This document shows positions 16,468-27,303 of a DNA stretch of 64,000 nucleotides, piece by piece. The stretch's first letter is position 1. Each line of letters opens with the position of its first letter. Origin of the DNA: Methylobacterium sp. NEAU K (lineage in GTDB: Bacteria > Pseudomonadota > Alphaproteobacteria > Rhizobiales > Beijerinckiaceae); contig NZ_JAUYZJ010000010.1 in assembly GCF_030700285.1 (NCBI RefSeq), positions 1-64,000 on the forward strand. The letters are read 5' to 3'. Position numbers and translations under genes: made by a program. The notes below the pieces were generated by a model. The model made no database searches. It was given only the letters and a program-made list of their open reading frames with translations, and was not told the DNA's origin.

Positions 16468-17862
16468 ATGCACCGCATGCCCGACACTGATCTCAGCGGC
16501 CTCGGCCGCGATGCCCGACACCTGCGGCTCGACACCTTCGTCCGCCTGCGCTGGCTCGCCATCACCGGCCAGAGCGCCGCCGTGGTGGGAGCGCAGTTCG
16601 GCCTCGGCCTGCCCCTGCCCTTCGGCTGGTGCTTCCTGGTGATCGCCACCTCGTCCTGGCTGAACCTCGCGCTGCGCATCCGCTTCCCGGCGAGCTACCG
16701 CCTGAGCGACGATTCCGCGGCGCTGCTGCTCGCCTTCGACATCGTGCAGCTCGCGGCCCTGCTGTTCCTCACGGGCGGCCTGCAGAACCCGTTCTCGCTG
16801 CTGTTCCTCGCCCCGGTCCTGATCTCCGCGACGGCGCTGCCGCCCGAGCGGACCCTGGCGCTCGGCCTGCTGGCCGTGGGGCTCGCGACGCTGCTCGCCC
16901 TGGTGCACCGGCCGCTGCCCTGGTTCTCGGACGGGCGCCTCGAGCTGCCCTTCCTGTACATCTCCGGGGTCTGGACCGCGATCCTGCTCGGTACGGCCTT
17001 CACGGGCGTCTACGCGTGGCGGGTCGCGGAGGAGACACGGCTTCTCGCCCAGGCTCTGGCGGCGACCGAGCTCGTGCTGGCGCGCGAGCAGCACCTGTCG
17101 CAGTTGGACGGTCTCGCGGCGGCGGCGGCCCACGAACTGGGCACCCCGCTCGGCACAATCATGGTCGTGACCAAGGAGCTGATCCGCCAGCTCGGGCCCA
17201 GCGCGTCGCCGGCGGTGGCCGAGGACCTCAACCTGCTGCGGGAGCAGGTAGACCGCTGTCGCAGCATCCTCGGCAAGCTGACCTCCCTGGACGGCGACGG
17301 CGCGGGCTTCCTGGAGACGGTCACGTTCAGCCATCTCGTGGAGGAGCTGGTGGCGCCCCAGCGCGCGCTCGGCGCCGACCTGGCCGTGTCCAGCGCCGGC
17401 GACGGCACGGAGCCTGCCTGCCGCCGCAACCCCGGGGTGATGTTCGGCCTCGCCAACATACTCGACAACGCCGTCGACTTCGCCGAAGCCCGCGTTACCG
17501 TGGAGGGGCGATGGACCCAGGATCGGGTCTGGATCGAGATCCGGGATGACGGACAGGGCTTCTCCAGCGAGGTGCTGCTGCGGGCGGGCGAGCCCTACGT
17601 CACGACCCGCAGTCCCGATCGGCCGCAGGCGGGCGAGACCGTGGGGGCGGGCCTCGGCCTCGGCCTGTTCATCGCCAAGACCCTGATCGAGCGCTCGGGC
17701 GCACAGATGGCGCTGATGAACGTCTCGGCACCCGGCGCGCATGGCGCCATCGTGCGGATTTCCTGGGCCCGCCATATTTTCGAGCGGGGTGCGGCACCGC
17801 GTCATTCCCCGGATCACAATATCCGAGCGCCCCTGCCCCCGCGCGATGTCGTGCCTATATAA
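16468..17862 (+). CDS. actS: Redox-sensing histidine kinase (ActS/RegB/PrrB family)
   Basis: Membrane sensor kinase that reports respiratory or redox state and phosphorylates ActR/RegA. Family marks are VRLRWLAITGQ before the first helix, about six membrane segments, and the quinone-site motif GGLQNPF. The H-box is AAAAHELGTPLGTI, and a conserved Cys lies about 42 residues later (LREQVDRCRSIL), equivalent to the redox-active Cys of RegB. The ATPase core follows (NILDNAVDFA, DDGQGFS, GAGLGLGLFIAKTL). Starts at ATG 16468 or 16477. Its cognate regulator follows 46 bases downstream. Confidence 0.92.
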   Translation: MHRMPDTDLSGLGRDARHLRLDTFVRLRWLAITGQSAAVVGAQFGLGLPLPFGWCFLVIATSSWLNLALRIRFPASYRLSDDSAALLLAFDIVQLAALLFLTGGLQNPFSLLFLAPVLISATALPPERTLALGLLAVGLATLLALVHRPLPWFSDGRLELPFLYISGVWTAILLGTAFTGVYAWRVAEETRLLAQALAATELVLAREQHLSQLDGLAAAAAHELGTPLGTIMVVTKELIRQLGPSASPAVAEDLNLLREQVDRCRSILGKLTSLDGDGAGFLETVTFSHLVEELVAPQRALGADLAVSSAGDGTEPACRRNPGVMFGLANILDNAVDFAEARVTVEGRWTQDRVWIEIRDDGQGFSSEVLLRAGEPYVTTRSPDRPQAGETVGAGLGLGLFIAKTLIERSGAQMALMNVSAPGAHGAIVRISWARHIFERGAAPRHSPDHNIRAPLPPRDVVPI

Positions 17863-17908
17863 GGATCGGACCAAGTACCTACCGACGTAAACTCGAAAGG
17901 AGTGCCGG

Positions 17909-18508
17909 ATGCTGACGCAGCCCGGGACAGCAGCGGCCGTCGATGCTGCCGTGATCAGTGATGCCGATCCGCTCGCCGCCTTCACCGATCGTAGCCTGCT
18001 GATCGTCGATGACGACAAGCCCTTCTCGACGCGGCTCGCCCGCGCCATGGAGAGCCGCGGCTACCACGTTCAAGTGGCCGACAGCGTCGCGGACGGCGTG
18101 TCCGCGGTCGAGGCGCGAGCCCCCGCCTTCGCGGTGATCGACATGCGCCTCGGCGATGGCAACGGCCTCGATGTGATCGCCCGGCTGAAGGAGCGTCGGC
18201 CGGAGGCGCGCGGCGTGATCCTCACCGGCTACGGCAATATCGCGACCGCCGTCACCGCGGTGAAGCTCGGTGCCTTCGACTACCTCGCCAAGCCCGCCGA
18301 TGCTGACGAGATCCACGGTACGCTTATGGCGCAGCCCGGCGAGCGTGCCGACCCGCCGGAGAACCCGATGTCGGCGGATCGGGTCCGCTGGGAACATATC
18401 CAGCGCGTCTACGAGCTGTGCAGCCGTAACGTCAGCGAGACGGCCCGGCGCCTGAACATGCATCGGCGGACGCTGCAGCGGATCCTGGCCAAGCGCGCGC
18501 CGCGCTGA
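17909..18508 (+). CDS. actR: Redox response regulator (ActR/RegA/PrrA family)
   Basis: Two-domain regulator of 199 residues. The receiver domain has the acidic pocket (LLIVDDDKP), phospho-accepting Asp 78 (VIDMRLGDGNGLDV) and the conserved Lys (YLAKPADADE). A short Pro-rich linker leads to a Fis-type helix-turn-helix (NVSETARRLNMHRRTLQRIL) that is nearly invariant in RegA/ActR proteins. An AAAGGAG site precedes the ATG. In relatives this system controls respiration, carbon and nitrogen fixation and carbon-storage genes; the targets here are not shown by sequence. Confidence 0.93.
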   Translation: MLTQPGTAAAVDAAVISDADPLAAFTDRSLLIVDDDKPFSTRLARAMESRGYHVQVADSVADGVSAVEARAPAFAVIDMRLGDGNGLDVIARLKERRPEARGVILTGYGNIATAVTAVKLGAFDYLAKPADADEIHGTLMAQPGERADPPENPMSADRVRWEHIQRVYELCSRNVSETARRLNMHRRTLQRILAKRAPR

Positions 18509-18649
18509 GGGCCGGTGACGGCGATCCCGGGCCGACCCGGGATCGCGTGTGCCGCCGCGCGGTTGCATAGCCCCTCCCCGGTGAGGTAGCTGCAGGCGTC
18601 CCCGGAAGGTTTCGCCCCGGGGCACAGAATCGACCGGGGGACGAGTGTC

Positions 18650-18883
18650 GTGAACGGGCGCAATGCCATCACCATCCTGAGCATGATGGTCCTCGTCGGC
18701 ACCGAGGTGTTCGCCGTGGCCATCGCGGCCGGCTGGGCCATCGCAGGCCTGTTCGATTTCGGCGAGCGGGTGGGCCACGTGCTGATGGGTGTCTTCAGCG
18801 TGTTCGCGGCGTGGATCATGCTCCAGCTGTGGCGTCGGGCGACCAGCATCGAGCCGCTGCGGACCCGACCCTCCCACCGCTAG
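18650..18883 (+). CDS. Small membrane protein of unknown function
   Basis: 77 residues starting at GTG 18650, with two hydrophobic segments (about 8-32 and 42-61). The tail is basic. No domain recognised. Its only neighbours are actR upstream and purS downstream on the same strand. G/C-rich third codon positions support coding. Confidence 0.6.
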   Translation: MNGRNAITILSMMVLVGTEVFAVAIAAGWAIAGLFDFGERVGHVLMGVFSVFAAWIMLQLWRRATSIEPLRTRPSHR

Positions 18884-19071
18884 ACCCGGACCAGCTTGGT
18901 GGATCGGCCTTGGAATCTTGGTCCGGGATCGGGCCGGCTTTCGCCGGCGAGGCCCCCGACAGGAGGTTCGACAGGCCGGCGTCCTTCCTGCTAGAGACGA
19001 CCGACCCTGGCCTGTGTAACGATGCCGCAGGTTCCATCCTTGTTCCGCCGATGCGGGAGACCCGAAGCCTC

Positions 19072-19311
19072 ATGAAAGCCCGTATCATCGTGACCCTGAA
19101 GACCGGCGTGCTGGACCCACAGGGCAAGGCGATCGAGGCCGCCCTGAAGTCCCTCGGCATCGAGGGCATCGACAGCGTGCGCCAGGGCAAGGTCTTCGAC
19201 CTCGATGTGTCGGCGAGCGACGCCTCCGCCGCCGAGGCAATGCTGCGCACGGCCTGCGAGAAGCTCCTGGCCAATACCGTCGTCGAGAAATACGCGATCG
19301 AGATCCTCTGA
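19072..19311 (+). CDS. purS: Phosphoribosylformylglycinamidine synthase subunit PurS
   Basis: 79-residue subunit that tethers PurQ and PurL in the multi-subunit FGAM synthase of purine synthesis. Family sequence MKARIIVTLKTGVLDPQGKA at the N-terminus and VRQGKVFDLDV in the middle are diagnostic. The stop overlaps the purQ start by one base (TGATG). The open frame extends upstream, but homology begins at this ATG. Confidence 0.95.
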   Translation: MKARIIVTLKTGVLDPQGKAIEAALKSLGIEGIDSVRQGKVFDLDVSASDASAAEAMLRTACEKLLANTVVEKYAIEIL

Positions 19312-19991
19312 TGCACGCCGCGGTCGTCGTCTTCCCTGGTTCGAACCGCGAAAGCGACGTCGCCCGGGCGTTGCGCCGGTCGGGCGCGCGCGTGAGCCTG
19401 GTCTGGCACGCGGACCACGACCTGCCGGCCGGGACCGATCTCGCCGTCCTGCCGGGCGGCTTCTCCTACGGCGATTACCTGCGCTGCGGCGCGATCGCCG
19501 GGCGCGCAGCGGCGATGGATGCCGTGCGGGCCCACGCGGCCCGGGGTGGCCTCGTGCTCGGCATCTGCAACGGCTTCCAGATCCTATGCGAGTCGGGCCT
19601 CCTGCCCGGTGTCCTGATGCGCAATGTCAACCGGCGCTTCATCTGCCACCGGCAGACGCTCCGGGTCGAGCGCGCCGATACGCGCTTCACGAGCGCCTAT
19701 AGGCAGGGTCAGGTCATCGACGTCTGCGTCGCGCACGGCGAGGGCAATTACTTCGCCGATGCCGAGACGCTGGCGCGGATCGAGGGCGAGGGCCGCGTGG
19801 CGTTCCGGTACTGCGACGCCGCCGGGACCATCACGGTCGAGGCCAACCGCAACGGCTCCCTCAACGCGATCGCGGGTGTCTATGCGGAGGGCGGCAACGT
19901 TCTCGGAATGATGCCGCATCCGGAAAACTTCGTCGACGGGCTGATCGGCGGGACCGACGGGCGCGGGCTGTTCGACAGTCTGGCCGCGTAA
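19311..19991 (+). CDS. purQ: Phosphoribosylformylglycinamidine synthase subunit PurQ
   Basis: Glutaminase subunit of FGAM synthase, 226 residues. Class I glutamine amidotransferase with nucleophile Cys 86 in LGICNGFQIL, the PGGFSYGDYLRCGAIA oxyanion region and a C-terminal MMPHPENFVD holding the catalytic His and Glu. Coupled to purS. The gene is followed by AT-rich sequence, a possible structured RNA and a strong intrinsic terminator. Confidence 0.95.
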   Translation: MHAAVVVFPGSNRESDVARALRRSGARVSLVWHADHDLPAGTDLAVLPGGFSYGDYLRCGAIAGRAAAMDAVRAHAARGGLVLGICNGFQILCESGLLPGVLMRNVNRRFICHRQTLRVERADTRFTSAYRQGQVIDVCVAHGEGNYFADAETLARIEGEGRVAFRYCDAAGTITVEANRNGSLNAIAGVYAEGGNVLGMMPHPENFVDGLIGGTDGRGLFDSLAA

Positions 19992-20030
19992 ATCATGGAC
20001 CGAAAACTTATTTTAACCTATTATTAACAT

Positions 20031-20148
20031 TCGTTTGAAATAAAGAGGCATCCAGAAGTTCTGGATATCGAGCTGGATCTCTCTCGTCCGCTCTGTTTGA
20101 TGCCTCCCTGATGACTCATCGAAGCCGCCCTCACCGGGCGGCTTTTTT
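20031..20148 (+). ncRNA. Candidate small structured RNA ending at the terminator after purQ
   Basis: Eight-base arms GAGGCATC (20045-20052) and GATGCCTC (20099-20106) are exact inverted copies that would close a roughly 60-base domain. Inside, CCAGAA and TTCTGG form another stem. A textbook terminator follows within 16 bases. The upstream sequence is AT-rich with a TATTAT (20019-20024) but no good -35, so the RNA could have its own promoter or be cut from the purQ 3' end. I do not recognise it as a named family. Confidence 0.4.
20122..20148 (+). terminator. Rho-independent terminator
   Basis: Stem AAGCCGCCC / GGGCGGCTT (20122-20130 and 20136-20144) with a five-base loop, followed by a T-run. 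It ends the purS-purQ transcript or the candidate RNA. With only two A residues on its left side it acts on the plus strand only. Confidence 0.9.
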
Positions 20149-20358
20149 CTGTCCGGCGGGACGCGGTCCCGGACCGGGCAGCCTATGAAGTTCACATATC
20201 GGATTCCGGTCCCCGGCGGCTCAGAGGCAAGCTTTGTCCGGAGAGGGCGCGCATCTCCGGCTGCTGCCCCGTGACCGCGTCCCCGATGCAGACCCGGGTA
20301 GCCCGTAGCCGCAAGGAGGAGGAAAGCACCGCGTGTGTCGATGATCCGTTGCGACGAT

Positions 20359-20395
20359 CTCCCTCGATCCCGACCGATGATCGGGATCGAGGGAG
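20359..20395 (-). repeat. Perfect 15-base inverted repeat just after mrcA
   Basis: Arms CTCCCTCGATCCCGA (20359-20373) and TCGGGATCGAGGGAG (20381-20395) match perfectly around a seven-base loop. It starts seven bases past the mrcA stop on the minus strand, so it probably protects or terminates that message, though no T-run follows. Confidence 0.6.
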
Positions 20396-20401
20396 TCTGC
20401 C

Positions 20402-22831
<2,430 letters not shown>

Positions 22832-23001
22832 CCGGTGTTCCGCTCGTCGCTGGCCCGGCCGCATGCCGGGTTCGGCTCATCCGGCACGGGCGTCGATGCT
22901 CGACGCGGCCGGCTCCCGGACGCTCCCGTGAGGCCCCCTCGGAATGCCGGTTTCGACGGCGGTGCGACGGGGCGTTCGGACGGCCCGTATCGACACTCTA
23001 T

Positions 23002-24264
23002 CTATGGTAAAACTGGGGCGGCGGCCGCCGACCGGCGCGTGACTGCCGGGCGCCCCAGCGTCGCGCGATTGGTGAAGAACAGCTCGATCGCCTTGGCCAT
23101 GGAGCCGGTGACGCTCGCCCGCCAGTCCGGCGATTGCAGCATCTCCAGGTCGTGCTTGCTCGAGAGATAGCCGAGTTCCACCAGCACGCTCGGCACGTCG
23201 GGGGAGCGCAGAACCATGAAGCGCGCCTCGCGGTGAGGCTTGGAACTCATCTCCATCACCGGAGCGAGTTGGCCCATCAGGGTGCGGGCGAAGCCCGAGG
23301 AGAAGCCGCGGGTCTCCCGCAGCGTCAGCTCCTGTAGGATGTCGGCGATGTCCGGGGGCGCCTCGGCGGCGTCGGTGCCGGCCGCGGCATCGGCCCGGTT
23401 CTCGCGCTCGGCGAGCCTGGCGGATTCGACGTCGGTCGCCTTCTCGGCATTGGTATAGATGGTGGCGCCGCGCACCTGCGGCGCCGCCGAGATCGAATCC
23501 GCGTGGATCGACACGAACAGGTCGGCCCTGGCTTCGCGGGCGAGGCGAACGCGCTCGGCGAGCGGCACGAACACGTCCCGGTCGCGGGTCATCCGGACCC
23601 GGTAGCGGCCGCCGGATTCCAGCTTCCCGACCAGCGCCTGGGCGAAGCCGAACACGATGTCCTTCTCGAACACCCCGCCCACCGCGATCGCCCCGGGATC
23701 GGTCCCGCCATGCCCGGCATCGACCATGATCAGCGGGCGCTGGTCCGTGGGCTCCGGGGCGGCGCTGCGCGCCTGCGCGGGCCTGGGATCGCCGGAGGCG
23801 GCCGCCTTGCGGAACGCCTCGCGGTCGGCGCGCTGGAGCGGGATCGTGAGCAGCACGGCGCCGTCCCGTTGCCGGGTCACGGTCTCGATCCGCCCGATCG
23901 TCGCCGGCGCAGCAAGGTCGATCACCACCCGCGAGCGCCCGGGGGCGAACAGGCCGTAGCGGAAGGATTGCACCAGCCCGTCGCGACGGCGCCCGGACTC
24001 GGCATCGAGCTGGAAGTTGACCTCCGGCAGGTCGATCACCGCCCGGTCCGGCCGCTCCATCACGAAGCCGCGGGCCTCCACGGCCCGGGACAGGGTCAGG
24101 GTGAGCCGCGTGGTGCCGGCCTGGCTGGCGAGATCGGCCCCGATGGCGACGGCAGGGGCCGGCCCGGCAGGCTTGTCGCCGTTCTGCGCAGCGACAGGGG
24201 CTCCCGCCAACGCAAGGGCGAGGCAGAGGCATGCGGAACGGATCAGGCGCGCGCGGCTCGGCAT
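23002..24264 (-). CDS. N-acetylmuramoyl-L-alanine amidase (AmiC-like)
   Basis: Periplasmic zinc amidase that cleaves the peptide from muramic acid during cell separation. A signal peptide covers about 1-26 (LALALAGAPVAAQ). An AMIN domain (about 38-140) targets septal murein. The Amidase_3 domain follows, with zinc ligands in VDAGHGGTDPGA and FVSIHAD and a catalytic Glu in VLVELGYLSS. An Ala/Asp-rich insert around 295-310 is typical. 420 residues. Precedes mrcA in the same direction. Confidence 0.92.
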   Translation of the reverse strand: MPSRARLIRSACLCLALALAGAPVAAQNGDKPAGPAPAVAIGADLASQAGTTRLTLTLSRAVEARGFVMERPDRAVIDLPEVNFQLDAESGRRRDGLVQSFRYGLFAPGRSRVVIDLAAPATIGRIETVTRQRDGAVLLTIPLQRADREAFRKAAASGDPRPAQARSAAPEPTDQRPLIMVDAGHGGTDPGAIAVGGVFEKDIVFGFAQALVGKLESGGRYRVRMTRDRDVFVPLAERVRLAREARADLFVSIHADSISAAPQVRGATIYTNAEKATDVESARLAERENRADAAAGTDAAEAPPDIADILQELTLRETRGFSSGFARTLMGQLAPVMEMSSKPHREARFMVLRSPDVPSVLVELGYLSSKHDLEMLQSPDWRASVTGSMAKAIELFFTNRATLGRPAVTRRSAAAAPVLP

Positions 24265-24401
24265 CGGTCCGGTGTCGTCTCCCGTGCCCTCCGTTACGGC
24301 ATAGGACCGACGTGGTTAACCGATGGTTGCCCCGGACGGTTCGATCCGGTCGCCGTTGTTGCCGCGATGCGACAACCCGGGACAGGCGGGGCGATGGCGC
24401 G

Positions 24402-24914
24402 TCAGCGGAACGCGACGACGCGGCTCGCCTGACGGACGACCGTACTCCAGCAGGTCAGCGAGGCATCGGCGGCACGCTGAACCTCGCCCATCTGCAGGCG
24501 GACCACGTCGGCCGGCGAGCGGGCATCCGAGAGGGCACGCCAATGGGCGACGACGGCCTCGCCCTCGCCCTGCATGTAGCGGGCGATCGTGGTGCCGATG
24601 CCGGCGATGTCGAGGCGAGCGGGCGCGAAGGTGGCCCGGCGTCCTGCGGAGGGGCTTGCGTCCGCAGCGGGAGGGACCGGAACGGTCGGGAGCGCCTGCA
24701 CGGTCGCGACGACCGGCTCGCCGGCATCCACCGGAGCGTGCCGCACCTCCTGTTCCGCGTCGTTCCGGCTCGGGGCGACGGCTTCGGGGCTCTCGGCGGC
24801 CGACGGTTCGGTGCGGGCTTCGGGCACATCCGGCTCGAGGGCCGGCTTGGGCTCGAGGGCCGGCTTGGGCTCCCAGGCGGAGCGGGGACCTCTCGGTCGA
24901 CGCGGCTTTCCCAT
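24402..24914 (-). CDS. Phasin-like protein with a Pro/Glu-rich N-terminal extension
   Basis: 170 residues. The last ~75 residues (from LDIAGIGTTIARYMQGEGEAVVAHW) resemble phasin-type helical proteins that coat PHB granules. The first ~95 residues are low complexity, rich in Pro, Ala and Glu, and include a short tandem repeat EPKPAL encoded by an 18-base direct duplication (24832-24867). The adjacent phasin gene supports the role, though identification of this one is weaker. No PhaR-like dyad is seen upstream. Confidence 0.65.
   Translation of the reverse strand: MGKPRRPRGPRSAWEPKPALEPKPALEPDVPEARTEPSAAESPEAVAPSRNDAEQEVRHAPVDAGEPVVATVQALPTVPVPPAADASPSAGRRATFAPARLDIAGIGTTIARYMQGEGEAVVAHWRALSDARSPADVVRLQMGEVQRAADASLTCWSTVVRQASRVVAFR
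24832..24867 (-). repeat. 18-base tandem duplication inside the phasin-like gene
   Basis: Two adjacent identical copies of GGCTCGAGGGCCGGCTTG add one EPKPAL unit to the disordered N-terminus. Such repeats may vary in number between strains. Confidence 0.7.
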
Positions 24915-25120
24915 TCGGGCGATCTCCTCGTCCGCGCCTGCTCATCGTGGCGGAGGGGCGGCCGGAGGAAAAGACCGCCGTCCGCGCGGCTTGTCCGACG
25001 GCGCCTCGCCGGGCGCGTGACGCGGCGGCACAGGATCATGAGGTCCGGGCGGATGGCGTATCCCTCCGGAACCTCGGAACTTGACGGTGCCGCCCCGGTC
25101 GGTTCGGGCACCGCCGCGAT

Positions 25121-25140
25121 CGGTCCGCGACGGCGGACCG
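25121..25140 (-). terminator. Hairpin downstream of the phasin gene, possible terminator
   Basis: Perfect eight-base stem CGGTCCGC / GCGGACCG with a GACG loop, eight bases past the phasin stop. There is no T-run, so termination is uncertain; it may stabilise the 3' end of an abundant mRNA. Confidence 0.45.
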
Positions 25141-25148
25141 GGCCGGCC

Positions 25149-25502
25149 TCAGCGGGCGGCGTTCTGGGCGAGGGCGCCGAAATCCTTGGCCTGGGCCTGA
25201 AGCGCGGCGAACTGGCTGCGCACGAACTCGGACTGCAGCTCGAAGGCCTCGCGCAGGTCCTTGGTGCGCACGAGCTTCTGCGCGAAGTCGAAGGTCGCGT
25301 TGGCGTTGGCCTGCGCGTGATCGAAGCCCTTGGCGAGCGCCGCCGTCATGGTCGACTGGAGGGTCTGCCCCGAAGTCTGGACCTGCTCGGCCGCCTTCAC
25401 GGCGTTCGCCATCATCGTGCCGACGGCGTTGCGGGCCTGGTCGACGCTCTTCTCGGCGAAATCGCGCATCTCGGTCGGGATCTCGAAGTTCGGGGTCTGC
25501 AT
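25149..25502 (-). CDS. Phasin family protein (PHB granule-associated)
   Basis: 117-residue, almost fully helical protein that coats PHB granules. It opens MQTPNFEIPTEMRDFAEKSV and continues with heptad-like stretches (AVKAAEQVQTSGQTLQSTM, FDFAQKLVRTKD), all typical of alphaproteobacterial phasins. No signal peptide. The start at 25502 follows a GGAG site. A strong promoter with a PhaR-like operator lies 60-90 bases upstream, fitting a gene switched on when granules form. Confidence 0.88.
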   Translation of the reverse strand: MQTPNFEIPTEMRDFAEKSVDQARNAVGTMMANAVKAAEQVQTSGQTLQSTMTAALAKGFDHAQANANATFDFAQKLVRTKDLREAFELQSEFVRSQFAALQAQAKDFGALAQNAAR

Positions 25503-25563
25503 CGGAGTCTCCAGGACGCTGTCTCGGGGCGGAACGCCGATCTGCGTCCGCGGTGACGCGCCT

Positions 25564-25592
25564 CTATATGTTGCACTGCAACAAGAAGTCAA
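25564..25592 (-). promoter_or_regulatory. Phasin promoter, sigma-70 type
   Basis: On the minus strand TTGACT (25592-25587) and ATATAG (25569-25564) are separated by exactly 17 bases and lie about 65 bases before the phasin ATG. This is the best match to a housekeeping promoter that I found in the window. The spacer contains a perfect dyad. Confidence 0.65.
25571..25581. promoter_or_regulatory. PhaR-like operator in the phasin promoter spacer
   Basis: TTGCACTGCAA is a perfect palindrome with a TGC-N3-GCA core, the pattern described for the PHB-responsive repressor PhaR of Paracoccus and Rhodobacter. Lying between the -35 and -10 elements, a bound repressor would block RNA polymerase. That it is bound by PhaR is inference. 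Confidence 0.6.
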
Positions 25593-25817
25593 GTGCATGT
25601 TCCGGGCCCTGAGCCGACTTCGGAATGCCCGATAAAATTCCGAACCCGCGTCTCCACAAGTCCTCGCACCACCGTTTCGGCGAACGGATCGCCGAGGATA
25701 GAGCTCGGCCGTTTCCCGAATCATCTTCGCAGGATCAAAACGGTCTTATGCCGATTTACATCAATCTTATTGGCTGTCGATAGCCCCGAGAAGGGGGCTG
25801 AGTCTTGTCGGCCGGGA

Positions 25818-27092
25818 TCAGGCCGGCCCCGCTTCGGATCGGCTCAGCCTGGATCCCGACCCGGCATGGTGCATCGCACCCGCGGCGGTTCCGACGAGCC
25901 CGGCATAGAGGGACCGGAGCGCGGCGGCGTGGCTGGCGAGGGTCATCGGCTCCGCGCGGAAGCGGGCGCGGGCCTCGGCCCCGAAGGTTCCGGCGCGGGC
26001 GTCGTCCCGCAGGGCCGCGAACGCCGCCGCCAGGGTCCCGACCTCGGGGACGACCACGAAGCCGGTCTGCCCGTCCCGGACCTTCTCGGCGGCCCCGGAC
26101 CGCTCGGAGACCACCACCGGAATGCCGGCCGCCAGGGCCTCGTAGACGGTGAGCGGCCCGGTCTCGTACCAGCGCGACGGGGCGGCGAGTGCGCGGGCGC
26201 GGGTGCGCAGCAGCTCCCAGACCGCTCCGGGCGCCTGCCAGCCGATCACCTCGACGCCCGGCCTGGCACGCAGCGCCGCCTCCAGGGGGCCTTCGCCGAT
26301 GAACAGGGCGGGAAGGCCTGCGGCACGGGCGGCATCGGCCACGAGGTCGGCGCCCTTCTCCCGGGTCAGGCGCCCGACATACGCGATCGCGTCACCCCGG
26401 GCGGGGTCCGCCGCCGGCCCCTCCGAGGGCCGGACCGGGTTGTCGATGCGATGGTGGGTGACGGTGTAGCCGCCCAGCAGATCGCCCAGCCGCCGCCGGC
26501 TGGCGTCGCAGACATGGACGACGTGGAGCGGACGCCCCCGGAGCGCCTGACGCAGCGTGCCCGTGCGGGCGACGCGCACGAGCTTGTGCAGGCGGCTGCG
26601 GGGGTCGCAGGGCGCGGCGAGGCAGGCCGCCGAGAGCGGCGCGAGCCCGCAGGGCTCGGCCCGGTCGAACCGGTAGTAGACCCCGTTCGGGCAGGCCAGG
26701 GCATAGTCGTGCAGGGTGACGACCACCGGCACGCCGAGGCCGGACAGGACCGGGAACACCGCCGGCGACAGGGTGCGGGTCCACTGGTGCAGGTGGACGC
26801 AGTCGGGCCGCGCGGGGAGCGCGCCGAGCGCCGCGGCGAGCCGGCGCGCCGCCGCCGCATGCCAGATCCCCGCCGCCGCCGCCCGGGCGCCCGCCAGGGA
26901 CCAGATGTCGGGCAGGCCGAGTTCGATGCGCCGGATCCTGGCGTGATCCAGCATGGGATCGACCAGACCCGGGATCGCCTGGACGTAGGTCACGTCGAGG
27001 CCCGACTCGGCGAGCCCGCGGGCCGATTCCAGGGCGACCTTCTCGGCGCCGCCGCTGGCGGTCGCGAACTCGGCCAGGATCACGACGTGCAT
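25818..27092 (-). CDS. Glycosyltransferase family 4 protein
   Basis: Group-1, GT-B fold glycosyltransferase of 424 residues, probably acting on a surface polysaccharide. The N-terminal domain opens MHVVILAEFATASGGAEKVA with the acceptor-side Gly-rich loop. The C-terminal nucleotide-sugar domain has AYVGRLTREKGADLV and the family EX7E region (YETGPLTVYEALAAGIPVV). ATG 27092 is chosen at the start of homology; the longer frame is non-family. It is divergent from a related glycosyltransferase 211 bases away. Sugar donor and product are unknown. Confidence 0.88.
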   Translation of the reverse strand: MHVVILAEFATASGGAEKVALESARGLAESGLDVTYVQAIPGLVDPMLDHARIRRIELGLPDIWSLAGARAAAAGIWHAAAARRLAAALGALPARPDCVHLHQWTRTLSPAVFPVLSGLGVPVVVTLHDYALACPNGVYYRFDRAEPCGLAPLSAACLAAPCDPRSRLHKLVRVARTGTLRQALRGRPLHVVHVCDASRRRLGDLLGGYTVTHHRIDNPVRPSEGPAADPARGDAIAYVGRLTREKGADLVADAARAAGLPALFIGEGPLEAALRARPGVEVIGWQAPGAVWELLRTRARALAAPSRWYETGPLTVYEALAAGIPVVVSERSGAAEKVRDGQTGFVVVPEVGTLAAAFAALRDDARAGTFGAEARARFRAEPMTLASHAAALRSLYAGLVGTAAGAMHHAGSGSRLSRSEAGPA

Positions 27093-27303
27093 GGACAATC
27101 TCGCTCGCGCATCGTCCCGAAGGTGGCTGCCGGCTTTCGGAAAAGACGATGCAACATCAAAGCCCTGGAGCATCGTCCTGGGTCCGATGCCCAGGGCGAC
27201 GCTCCAGCAACAGCCGCGAGGATAAGTGCGGGCGGGTTTACGGGCGATCAACCGCCGGTCGTTACAGACTTCGATCCCGGATCAGAGCGGCGGAACTCCT
27301 GAC

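Larger units (their letters stand above)
19992..20401. other. Intergenic region between purQ and mrcA
   Basis: About 410 bases with no protein gene. The first part (to about 20110) is markedly AT-rich for this genome and holds the candidate RNA and terminator described separately. The last part holds a 15-base perfect dyad next to the mrcA stop. The middle (20152-20358) shows nothing definite. Confidence 0.6.
25503..25817. other. Intergenic region between phasin and glycosyltransferase genes
   Basis: About 315 bases without a gene. It holds the phasin promoter and operator (25564-25592). The remainder, including an AT-rich stretch around 25735-25780, lies just past the glycosyltransferase stop and shows no clear terminator. 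Confidence 0.5.

Noticed and set aside
17855..17860. CTATAT at the end of actS as an actR promoter
   Set aside because: Looks like a -10 but no -35 lies 16-19 bases upstream, and it overlaps the actS stop. Readthrough from actS explains actR expression.
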